Of a stretch of DNA of 5,793 nt, positions 1-5,793 are shown in pieces (position 1 is the stretch's first letter; the number at the start of each line of letters is the position of its first letter). The DNA comes from Actinomycetes bacterium (GTDB lineage Bacteria; Actinomycetota; Aquicultoria; CAJVYJ01): positions 1-5,793 of the forward strand of contig JAUVQW010000078.1 of assembly GCA_030597945.1 (NCBI GenBank). Reading direction: 5' to 3'. Made by a program: the position numbers and the translations under genes. The notes beneath the pieces were generated by a model, which was given only the letters and a program-made list of their open reading frames with translations, made no database searches and had not been told where the DNA came from.

Positions 1-1260
1 AACAATATGGATGCAGACACCTTTGCCGATTCTTTGATCAAGGGATCAGATACCGGTTATGCTGCGGTAAGTGATCCGGTAGAAGGAACTATTTTAACTG
101 TAATAAGAGATATCGCCAGGTGTGCGGATTCCAGTAGGCAACTGGAGATGGGAAAGTTTCTGGAAACTATCGCCAACGAGGCGAAAAGGTCTACGGATAT
201 GACACCGGAGTTACTGCCGATCTTAAAGGAGTCGGGGGTGGTGGACGCCGGTGGATTTGGGCTCTCGATGGTTCTAGAAGGTATGTCAGCCGCTTGGAGC
301 GACAGAGAGATAACCTTTAGATCGATAGATGTAAAGTTAGTAGAGGATGAAGAGGATCTCGAATTCGGCTACTGTACAGAGTTCATCTTAACGGCTGAAG
401 ATATTGACCCAGAAAAAATGCGATCAAAACTAGAACCTCTTGGAGGATCGATGATTTTTGTGGGCGATGGTGATACTTACCGTGTTCATATTCACTCTGA
501 TTCTCCCGGAAAAGTTTTGGATATTTGTACTGATATCGGCTCGATCGGGGAAGTGGCTATTCACAACCTTGCACAACAAAGCCAAGAGAGATCGGCAACT
601 CTTTCGAAACCAACTAAGGGCATAGGAGTCGTCGCCGTAGCAACAGGTGGGGGAATAAAAGATATATTAAAGAGCTTAGGGGTTGCGGCCATTGTAGAAG
701 GTGGCCAGACGCTTAATCCATCAGCAGAGGAGATATTAAAAGAGATTGAAGAAGCCCCGCATGATGAGATCATTGTCCTTCCCAATAATAAAAACATTAT
801 CTTGGCTGCTAAGCAGGCAAGTCAGATGAGCGAGAAGGAAGTAGCGGTTGTTCCGACAAAATCTATACCTCAAGCCATCTCTTCACTACTATTTTTTGAT
901 GAGAATGCCGATCTGGGTGAGCTTACAAACGAGATGAACGATGCTCTTAGCAGCGTAAAGAGCCTATCACTAACCCGGGCTATCCATGACGCAAAAGGGG
1001 TTTCTGCCGGTGATTGGCTGGGGCTTATCGAGGATGAAGTCGCTGTTGTGGGCAAAGACCCGGTGAAGACTCTAAAAGATCTTTTGAGCCGATCAATAAG
1101 TGATGATCACGAGATAATGACTATGTTGCTTGGAAGCGATTGTCCTACTGAGATCGGGAAAAACATTACCCAGTTGATCGAAGAAGAATTTCCGAAATTG
1201 GAAATCGACCTAAAAAATGGGGGCCAACCACTTTATCCTCTGATCATCGGGATCGAGTAG
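1..1260 (+). CDS. fakA: Fatty acid kinase, FakA/YloV family (DhaL-DegV type), 5' end outside the window
   Basis: Family role: the kinase phosphorylates fatty acids presented by a DegV-type carrier (FakB), giving acyl-phosphate for phospholipid synthesis. It is cytosolic. The frame is open through base 1, and the ATG at 7 is internal: homologues are about 550 aa and only about 419 codons are visible, so roughly 110-135 residues are missing, including the DhaL Asp cluster that binds Mg-ATP. Numbering from that ATG, the DhaL remainder has PVEGTILTV (24-32) and TPELLPILKESGVVDAGG (66-83). The middle domain has GYCTEFIL (121-128) and HIHSDSPG (161-168); C123, H161 and H163 fit the Cys-His-His metal site that I recall for the family. 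The C-terminal DegV-like domain has GGQTLNPS (232-239), LPNNKNII (258-265), VPTKSIPQA (282-290) and the terminal GGQPLYPLIIGIE. No frameshift is visible. recG, a common neighbour, is not next to it. The family call is secure; fatty-acid specificity is inferred from family. Confidence 0.9.
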   Translation, partial: NNMDADTFADSLIKGSDTGYAAVSDPVEGTILTVIRDIARCADSSRQLEMGKFLETIANEAKRSTDMTPELLPILKESGVVDAGGFGLSMVLEGMSAAWSDREITFRSIDVKLVEDEEDLEFGYCTEFILTAEDIDPEKMRSKLEPLGGSMIFVGDGDTYRVHIHSDSPGKVLDICTDIGSIGEVAIHNLAQQSQERSATLSKPTKGIGVVAVATGGGIKDILKSLGVAAIVEGGQTLNPSAEEILKEIEEAPHDEIIVLPNNKNIILAAKQASQMSEKEVAVVPTKSIPQAISSLLFFDENADLGELTNEMNDALSSVKSLSLTRAIHDAKGVSAGDWLGLIEDEVAVVGKDPVKTLKDLLSRSISDDHEIMTMLLGSDCPTEIGKNITQLIEEEFPKLEIDLKNGGQPLYPLIIGIE

Positions 1261-1282
1261 GTCAATCACAGTAGCCTTTGCC

Positions 1283-1311
1283 TTTACTTTATCAGGTCAT
1301 CAATGTAATAT
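1283..1311 (+). promoter_or_regulatory. Candidate sigma-70-type promoter for tig-clpP-clpX
   Basis: In the 97-bp gap before tig, TTTACT (1283-1288) and TAATAT (1306-1311) lie 17 bp apart and each matches 4 of 6 bases of the -35 and -10 consensus. A start site would fall near 1318, leaving a leader of about 40-50 nt. A second -10-like TACTAT (1317-1322) has no good -35 partner. No CIRCE inverted repeat or CtsR-type tandem heptamer is visible. This is a weak call based only on spacing and match; expression by read-through from fakA is the alternative. Confidence 0.35.
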
Positions 1312-1357
1312 GCGAATACTATGTCACTTACAGGCAAGAGGATTGGAATATTAGTTT

Positions 1358-2854
1358 ATGGGAGATAAATTGAAAACCGAAGTCACGAACGTGGAAGATG
1401 AAAAAAACGTCGTTATGCTCAAGGTGGAAGTTCCTGCCGAGAAGGTAATGCCTTCGATCGATAAAGCTTATCGTGAAGTATCAAAAAAGGTTCGAATACC
1501 TGGATTTCGTAAGGGTAAGGTCCCTCCCCGGATAATCGATCAGATGGTCGGAGAAGATGCAGTTATGGATGAAGCTCTAAACGATCTTATACCACTTTTC
1601 TATCCCGAGGCGATAGAGTCCAGTGGCATTGAACCGGTTAGCCAACCAAAAGTCGATGTGGAACAGATCGAGAAGGACAAACCATTTATCTTTACAGCTA
1701 AGGTCGAGTTGAAGCCCGAGGTAAAATTGGGAGATTATAAAGTAATAAAACTACCGAAGGTAGCGACGAAGGCTTCAAAAAAGGAAATTGATGAGCACAT
1801 TGACAAGATTCGCGATAGATTTTCTGAGCTGAAGCCGGTTAAGAGGGCGGTAGAAGACGGCGATTATGTGCTGCTTGATTTTGAAGGTTTTCTTGATGGA
1901 AAACCGTTTGATGGCGGTTCCGCTAGCGATGACATGTTGGAGATCGGATCTGAATCATTTATTCCCGGTTTTGAAGAGCAGATCATCGGGGCGAAAGCAG
2001 GCGAGGAAAGGGATATCGACGTAACTTTTCCTAAAAATTATCACTCCAAAGATCTGGCAGAGAAAGACGTCGTCTTTCACATCACGATTAAGGAGATCAA
2101 AACAAAGAAGTTGCCAAAGCTAGATGATGATTTTGCAAAAAACGTCAGTAAATTCGACACATTGGAAGAGATGAAAGCTGATGTAAAGAAAGAACTTGAA
2201 ACCAGGAAAGAGAAAGAACAAGAGGCGACCAAGAGAGACGGCGCCATAGATTATGTGACGGAAGACGCAAGTATTGATATACCTCAAGGAATGGTAGAGC
2301 AGCAGATTAACTCTCTTTCTGAAGAGTTCAATAATATCTTAAAACGTGAAAAGACTGATCTTGAGTCATATCTAAAAGAACAAGGGGATACTTTTCAGGG
2401 ATTTAGAGAACAATTTAGAGAAGAGGCAGAGAAAAGAGTAAAAACCAACCTTGTTTTAGAAGAGGTAATGAAAAAGGAAAAGATTGAAGCTAGTGATGAT
2501 GATATTGATGAGGAGTTAAATAGGCTTTCAGAAAAATCAGATCAAAAAATAGATGAGATAAAAGCTGAGATGACGGAGGAGCATTTTGATTATTTAAGAA
2601 GCCAGCTCAGCATGATGAAAACTGTAGATTATTTGATTTCAAAGGTTAAGTTCGTCAAACCGGAAGAGATAGAGAAAAAGGCAGCTAAAGATAGTGAAAA
2701 AGAGAAAGAAAAAATCGAGAAAAAGGGAAAGAAAGAAGAAGAAATCGTTGAAGAAAGGCCAATCGATCCCGATATGGATTTCTCTGATATAGCTAAAGAT
2801 TTTGAGATAGATCAACAAGAGCAGAAAGAAGAGAAAGGTGATGATGAGCAGTGA
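1358..2854 (+). CDS. tig: Trigger factor, ribosome-associated chaperone and peptidyl-prolyl isomerase
   Basis: Trigger factor docks beside the ribosomal exit tunnel, shields nascent chains and carries a prolyl isomerase domain. All three family domains are visible (numbered from the ATG). The N-terminal ribosome-binding domain (about 5-125) has the signature GFRKGKVPP at 49-57. The FKBP-type isomerase domain (about 166-248) runs from DGDYVLLDFEG through FIPGFEEQIIGAKAGEERDI. The helical SurA-like chaperone domain spans about 250-432. A further 60 or so residues (436-498) form a Lys/Glu-rich, low-complexity tail ending in acidic residues, so the protein is longer than the usual 430-470 aa. The start is uncertain: the ATG at 1358 has only a weak upstream SD, whereas the in-frame TTG at 1370 has GGGAG five bases before it and gives an N-terminus (MKTEVTNVEDE) more like homologues. 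The stop overlaps the clpP start, so the two are probably co-transcribed and translationally coupled. Confidence 0.97.
   Translation: MGDKLKTEVTNVEDEKNVVMLKVEVPAEKVMPSIDKAYREVSKKVRIPGFRKGKVPPRIIDQMVGEDAVMDEALNDLIPLFYPEAIESSGIEPVSQPKVDVEQIEKDKPFIFTAKVELKPEVKLGDYKVIKLPKVATKASKKEIDEHIDKIRDRFSELKPVKRAVEDGDYVLLDFEGFLDGKPFDGGSASDDMLEIGSESFIPGFEEQIIGAKAGEERDIDVTFPKNYHSKDLAEKDVVFHITIKEIKTKKLPKLDDDFAKNVSKFDTLEEMKADVKKELETRKEKEQEATKRDGAIDYVTEDASIDIPQGMVEQQINSLSEEFNNILKREKTDLESYLKEQGDTFQGFREQFREEAEKRVKTNLVLEEVMKKEKIEASDDDIDEELNRLSEKSDQKIDEIKAEMTEEHFDYLRSQLSMMKTVDYLISKVKFVKPEEIEKKAAKDSEKEKEKIEKKGKKEEEIVEERPIDPDMDFSDIAKDFEIDQQEQKEEKGDDEQ
1360..1372 (+). promoter_or_regulatory. Shine-Dalgarno and TTG, likely real start of tig
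   Basis: GGGAG at 1360-1364 stands five bases before the in-frame TTG at 1370-1372. Upstream of the ATG at 1358 the nearest purine-rich options are GGAA (1345-1348, nine bases away) and AAGAGGA (1336-1342, fifteen bases away), which are weak or too distant. Starting at TTG removes four residues (MGDK) that do not resemble the start of other trigger factors. Confidence 0.5.
2696..2744 (+). repeat. Homopurine tract in the 3' part of tig
   Basis: Two purine-only runs on the plus strand, 2696-2714 (19 nt) and 2717-2744 (28 nt), are separated by a single TC. They encode the Lys/Glu-rich tail of trigger factor using AAA/AAG/GAA/GAG codons. The tract is simple-sequence DNA explained by the amino-acid composition; no separate function can be assigned. 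Confidence 0.6.
2837..2854 (+). promoter_or_regulatory. clpP ribosome binding site inside tig, with GTGA stop-start overlap
   Basis: GGTGAT (2837-2842), complementary to the 16S rRNA 3' end, lies eight bases before the GTG start of clpP at 2851. The tig stop TGA occupies 2852-2854, so the two genes share GTGA. This arrangement is typical of translational coupling or re-initiation. The two ATGs at 2841 and 2844 are in another frame and are not the clpP start. Confidence 0.75.
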
Positions 2855-3438
2855 GTTTAGTACCTATAGTAATTGAGCAGACACCGCGAGGTGAGCGATC
2901 ATACGATATCTTCTCTCGACTATTAAATGAGAGGATTATTTTTTTGGGAAACGAGATCAATGATGATATCGCCAATCTGATAATCGCGCAGATGCTGCAT
3001 CTTGAATCTGATGATCCAGAGAAAGATATAAGTTTTTACATTAACAGTCCTGGAGGAGTGGTCACGTCCGCGCTGGCGATTTACGATACGATGCAATATA
3101 TAAAACCAGACGTATCAACGATCTGTATTGGGCAGGCGGCTAGTGGCGCGGCACTACTTCTTGCTTCGGGGCATGCTAAAAAAAGATACGCTCTACCGAA
3201 CTCTAGGGTGCTTATCCATCAGCCTCATGGGGGCGCTCAAGGACAGGCTGTAGATATCGAGATCCAGGCAAGGGAGATCTCTAGGACGAGAGAATTATTA
3301 GATATTATATTATCGAAACATACTGGTCAGGCGATAGATCGGGTTAAGCAAGATACCGATAGAGACTATATTATGACTTCAGAGGAGTCCAAGGAGTATG
3401 GTATAATCGACGAAGTCCTAAAGGATAGAAAAAAATAA
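2851..3438 (+). CDS. clpP: ATP-dependent Clp protease proteolytic subunit
   Basis: ClpP is the cytosolic serine peptidase that forms a tetradecameric barrel and degrades proteins fed by ClpX or other Clp ATPases. At 195 aa it has the standard length. The catalytic triad is intact and sits at the classic Gram-positive positions: S98 in GQAASGAALLLASG, H123 in LIHQPHGG, and D172 in DTDRDYIM. The oxyanion and strand motif INSPGG (64-69) and the handle-region segment GQAVDIEIQAREI (131-143) are present. The sequence LVPIVIEQ, where mature ClpPs usually begin, follows the first two residues, so there is essentially no propeptide. The residues after the nucleophile are GA where many ClpPs have MG. 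The gene uses GTG and overlaps the tig stop by 4 bp, ends in tandem TAA codons, and is followed 16 bp later by clpX. Only one clpP copy is seen here, whereas many actinobacteria carry two adjacent copies. Confidence 0.98.
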   Translation: MSLVPIVIEQTPRGERSYDIFSRLLNERIIFLGNEINDDIANLIIAQMLHLESDDPEKDISFYINSPGGVVTSALAIYDTMQYIKPDVSTICIGQAASGAALLLASGHAKKRYALPNSRVLIHQPHGGAQGQAVDIEIQAREISRTRELLDIILSKHTGQAIDRVKQDTDRDYIMTSEESKEYGIIDEVLKDRKK

Positions 3439-3443
3439 TAAAC

Positions 3444-3457
3444 GAGGTATTTGTATG
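3444..3457 (+). promoter_or_regulatory. clpX ribosome binding site and ATG start
   Basis: GAGGT at 3444-3448 is six bases before the ATG at 3455-3457, a near-ideal spacing that fixes the clpX start. It lies in the 16-bp clpP-clpX gap, directly after the tandem TAA stops of clpP. There is no room for a terminator or a separate promoter in this gap. Confidence 0.8.
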
Positions 3458-4768
3458 GCAAAATACGATGGTTCAGAACAACTAAAATGTTCATTTTGCG
3501 GAAAAAGTCAGAGGCAGGTTAAAAAGTTAATAGCCGGCCCTGGCGTTTATATATGTGACGAGTGCATAGAGCTTTGCAACGAGATAATCGATGAAGAGCT
3601 GACGGATGATGCTGGAGGACTGCAACTCGACGATCTTCCAAAGCCAAAAGATATCTATGACGTCTTAAATGATTATGTCATAGGCCAGGAAGAAGCAAAA
3701 AAAGCCCTCTCTGTCGCCGTATATAACCACTACAAGAGAATTCAAGTCGGACCACAAACGGCCGATGGTGTGGAACTCCAAAAGAGTAATATCTTACTTC
3801 TTGGCCCTACGGGTTGTGGAAAGACTCTGCTAGCGCAGACACTGGCAAAAATTTTAGATGTTCCGTTTGCGATAGCTGATGCGACGGCGCTTACCGAAGC
3901 TGGTTATGTCGGTGAGGACGTAGAGAACATCTTGCTGAAGTTGATCCAAGCTGCTGACTATGACGTAAAACGTGCTGAGAATGGAATTATTTATATAGAC
4001 GAGGTCGATAAAGTTGCTAGAAAATCTGAGAATCCGTCGATAACAAGGGATGTATCAGGGGAGGGTGTACAGCAGGCACTTCTAAAGATATTGGAAGGAA
4101 CAGAAGCCAGTGTACCGCCTCAGGGTGGCAGGAAACATCCTCATCAAGAGTTTATACAGATCGATACTACTAACGTGTTGTTTATCGTCGGTGGCGCTTT
4201 TAACGGGCTTGAAAAGATCATCGAAAACCGGGTCGGGAAGAAGGGCATAGGTTTTGGCGCTGACGTAAGGTCCAGAAAACAAAAAGCTATCGGGAATATT
4301 CTTACGAAAGTATTACCCGAAGATCTTTTAAGATTTGGTCTTATACCCGAATTTGTAGGACGCCTTCCGGTCTTGTCGACGGTTGATAATCTGACAGAAA
4401 AGGATCTTGTCACTATATTACTAGAGCCAAAGAACGCGCTTGTAAAGCAGTATCAGAAGTTCTTTAATTACGATGGGGTCGATCTGGTCTTTGAAAAAGA
4501 GGCTCTCAAAGCTATCGCCAGTAAAGCGATGAAGAGGGCTACGGGTGCTAGGGGACTAAGGGCTATTTTGGAAGATGCGCTATTAAATGTTATGTATGAT
4601 CTGCCATCGCAACCCCATGTTAATCGCTGTACGATAACTAAAGATGTGATAACTAAGGGAACCGAGCCTGAGCTTGAGACTGAGGAAGTCGAAGTGCTTC
4701 CTACCGGTAATAAAGACGAAGAAAAACCGGTAGCCTCATCAACAGATGAGGAAGAAGTCCCGGCGTAG
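3455..4768 (+). CDS. clpX: ATP-dependent Clp protease ATP-binding subunit ClpX
   Basis: ClpX is the hexameric AAA+ unfoldase that recognises substrates and threads them into ClpP. The N-terminal C4 zinc-binding domain has C12, C15, C34 and C37. The AAA+ module shows Walker A GPTGCGKT (117-124), the substrate-gripping pore loop GYVGED (150-155), Walker B IIYIDE (178-183), the pore-2 region around 191-206, the RKH loop (226-228), an IGF-type ClpP-docking loop (265-267, in KKGIGFGADV), the arginine-finger region PEFVGR (298-303, R303) and sensor 2 GARGLR (364-369, R366). No key residue is missing. The length of 437 aa is usual, with an acidic disordered tail from about 402 (TEPELETEEVEVL to DEEEVPA) slightly longer than in well-known homologues. 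The gene follows clpP by 16 bp and is the last gene of the tig-clpP-clpX unit, ended by the hairpin 22 bp downstream. Confidence 0.98.
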   Translation: MAKYDGSEQLKCSFCGKSQRQVKKLIAGPGVYICDECIELCNEIIDEELTDDAGGLQLDDLPKPKDIYDVLNDYVIGQEEAKKALSVAVYNHYKRIQVGPQTADGVELQKSNILLLGPTGCGKTLLAQTLAKILDVPFAIADATALTEAGYVGEDVENILLKLIQAADYDVKRAENGIIYIDEVDKVARKSENPSITRDVSGEGVQQALLKILEGTEASVPPQGGRKHPHQEFIQIDTTNVLFIVGGAFNGLEKIIENRVGKKGIGFGADVRSRKQKAIGNILTKVLPEDLLRFGLIPEFVGRLPVLSTVDNLTEKDLVTILLEPKNALVKQYQKFFNYDGVDLVFEKEALKAIASKAMKRATGARGLRAILEDALLNVMYDLPSQPHVNRCTITKDVITKGTEPELETEEVEVLPTGNKDEEKPVASSTDEEEVPA

Positions 4769-4789
4769 AAAGTATAATATAAAGAAGTT

Positions 4790-4820
4790 AAAAGGCGGCT
4801 CGAAAGAGCCGTCTTTTTTT
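4790..4820 (+). terminator. Intrinsic terminator after clpX, possibly bidirectional
   Basis: GGCGGCTC (4794-4801) pairs with GAGCCGTC (4806-4813) with one G-U wobble around a GAAA tetraloop (4802-4805). Seven T follow (4814-4820). Four A (4790-4793) precede the stem and can pair with the first T residues. It lies 22 bp after the clpX stop. Read on the minus strand the same stem is followed by TTTT, so it may also stop the convergent kinase gene, though with a shorter U tract. Confidence 0.93.
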
Positions 4821-4854
4821 ATTGATGATCCCTTTAGTGGTTTAATTCTAAACA

Positions 4855-5793
4855 TCAGCGGGGACTAAAAAGAGCGGTTGGCAAAAATACCTTAAAAGTC
4901 GTCAACTTACCCGGTTCGCTCTCGACTTCGATCCTACCACCCAAAGCGTGGCTCAGTTCGCTTGCGATAGCAAGCCCAAGGCCGCTACCTTTTTTTGGAC
5001 CGCTAGAATAGAACGGTTTAAAGATGTTTGTAAGCTCATTTGCCTCTATCTCAGGGCCTGTATTACTTATTGCTATAACAATAGTTTTGGCATCGATCGT
5101 ACTTTTCAAACTTACGCGACCGCCAGTGGGTGTAAACTTTAAAGCGTTCTCGACAATATTAGTAACAATCTGGTTGACTCTTGTGCTATCTGAGTATAAT
5201 TGCGGAAGAGGGGACGTTTCGATCATAAATTCAATAGATTCATCTTTGCAACGCTTTTCGTACTTATCGCCTAGATCGGTCAGTAGCTCGTTGATATCAA
5301 ATTTATCAGTATGAAGCGAGAATTGTTTTGCGTCCAATTTCGCTAGGTCGAGGAGGTCGTCTATTAGTCTAGATAGATGTTTGCTCTCGTCGTTTATGAC
5401 TTTTAGAGAGGTCTCTTTTTCTTCTTCATTTTCAACAGTCTTATCGATCATGGCCTCAGAAAAACCTTGAATAGAAGTAAGCGGAGTTCTAAGTTCATGA
5501 GATACATTCATAAGAAAGTTTTGCCGAAGCCTGATACTTTCGCCTACCTTTTCAGTCATATAATTAAAGGTCTTTGCCAAGCGACCTATCTCATCCTCGC
5601 TTTCTATATCGACTCTTTGATCGAAATCCCCTTTAGCGATCTCCTCAGCGGAAGAAGCTATCTTGCTTAACGGGTCTGTAAAATATTTTGAGAACCAGAT
5701 TGCCAATACCAAAGATATGGCAAGAGCGACGGAACCGGCAGCAACCATCCTGACTACAAGGGGCAGAATTGGTTGCTGGGAGACTTTTAGAGG
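4855..5793 (-). CDS. Membrane sensor histidine kinase (HAMP-HisKA-HATPase_c), 5' end outside the window
   Basis: This is the output half of a two-component sensor: it autophosphorylates on His and passes the phosphate to a response regulator. The frame stays open to the right edge, so the ATG at 5748 is probably internal and the sensor domain is missing. Numbering from that ATG, a hydrophobic membrane segment (about 1-19) leads into a HAMP linker (about 20-72, with DPLSKI and DFDQRV...DEIGRLAKTFNYM). The dimerisation domain has the H-box SHELRTPLTSIQG with phospho-acceptor H84. The ATPase has the N-box IVENALKF (N201), a G1 box reading SNTGPEI (228-234), the F-box IFKPFYSS (242-249) and the G2 box GSGLGLAI (254-261). 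In G1 the usual DxGxG is changed at both the Asp and the second Gly. The overall type is PhoR/ResE/BaeS-like, but the specific signal and partner regulator, probably encoded just upstream beyond the right edge, cannot be named. It converges on clpX and is unlikely to be functionally tied to it. Confidence 0.93.
   Translation of the reverse strand, partial: PLKVSQQPILPLVVRMVAAGSVALAISLVLAIWFSKYFTDPLSKIASSAEEIAKGDFDQRVDIESEDEIGRLAKTFNYMTEKVGESIRLRQNFLMNVSHELRTPLTSIQGFSEAMIDKTVENEEEKETSLKVINDESKHLSRLIDDLLDLAKLDAKQFSLHTDKFDINELLTDLGDKYEKRCKDESIEFMIETSPLPQLYSDSTRVNQIVTNIVENALKFTPTGGRVSLKSTIDAKTIVIAISNTGPEIEANELTNIFKPFYSSGPKKGSGLGLAIASELSHALGGRIEVESEPGKLTTFKVFLPTALFSPR

Noticed and set aside
7..9. 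ATG at position 7 as the start of the FakA-family gene
   Set aside because: The frame continues through base 1, and the sequence after the ATG aligns with the middle of the DhaL domain, so the true start lies upstream of the window.
1261..1357. Heat-shock operator (CIRCE, CtsR or ClgR type) or riboswitch upstream of tig
   Set aside because: I found no matching inverted repeat or tandem heptamer and no stable local stem-loop; only a distant five-base complementarity (TTGCC with GGCAA) is present.
2841..2876. Tiny open frame starting ATGATG across the tig-clpP junction
   Set aside because: It has only 11 codons, overlaps both genes in the third frame, and the SD at 2837-2842 is placed for the clpP GTG, not for these ATGs.
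4144..4413. 89-codon open frame on the minus strand within clpX
   Set aside because: It lies wholly inside a well-conserved coding region, has no recognisable domain and no clear ribosome binding site; it is a shadow of clpX.
4832..4852. Possible second terminator stem (TTTAG with CTAAA) after the kinase gene
   Set aside because: The stem is five weak, mostly A-T pairs with a long loop and no adjacent T run in the minus-strand direction.
5024..5314. Plus-strand open frame of 96 codons opposite the kinase gene, and similar frames at 4948-5142 and 5467-5670
   Set aside because: They are antisense to the conserved HisKA/HATPase coding region and lack family motifs; they are coding-shadow frames.
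5746..5748. ATG (minus strand) as the start of the histidine kinase
   Set aside because: The frame is open to the right edge. The ATG falls within or just at the start of the membrane segment that precedes HAMP, and the residues before it (ILPLVVR) are also hydrophobic, so the gene continues outside the window.

Overview
The window is an ordinary chromosomal housekeeping region of a bacterium. It reads, left to right: the 3' part of a fatty-acid-kinase (FakA/YloV, DhaL-DegV type) gene, then tig (trigger factor), clpP and clpX on the plus strand, and finally the 3' part of a membrane sensor histidine kinase gene on the minus strand. Base composition is moderate (G+C by eye in the 40s percent). 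A FakA-type kinase, a 195-residue ClpP that keeps the Gram-positive catalytic numbering (S98/H123/D172) with almost no propeptide, and the wording of the ClpX zinc finger (VKKLIAGPGVYICDECIELC) suggest a Gram-positive-type lineage. This could be a deep-branching, low-G+C Actinomycetota or a relative in Chloroflexota or Bacillota. That placement is an inference and is weak.

Left part (1-1260): fakA is open through the left edge, so its N-terminal Mg-ATP-binding portion lies outside the window. A 97-bp gap (1261-1357) follows. It has no terminator that I can see, and it holds a plausible sigma-70-type promoter for the next unit.

Centre (1358-4768): tig, clpP and clpX form a compact unit. tig and clpP overlap by 4 bp (GTGA), and clpX starts 16 bp after clpP with its own Shine-Dalgarno sequence. 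Together they encode the ribosome-bound folding chaperone and both halves of the ClpXP protease (peptidase and unfoldase), so folding of new chains and disposal of failed ones are expressed together. A strong intrinsic terminator (4790-4820) closes the unit.

Right part (4855-5793, minus): a HAMP-HisKA-HATPase_c histidine kinase converges on clpX and is cut by the right edge, so its sensor region and its response regulator are not visible. The terminator hairpin sits between the two convergent genes and could serve both.

No RNA gene, mobile element, CRISPR array, insertion sequence or recognised stress operator was seen, and no gene-free stretch exceeds 100 bp. I found no sign of a previously undescribed system. 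The points worth a second look are small: the tig start codon, the tig-clpP overlap, the charged tail of trigger factor, the residue after the ClpP nucleophile, a variant ATP-lid motif in the kinase, the fakA-tig junction, and a marked excess of GATC sites across the window.
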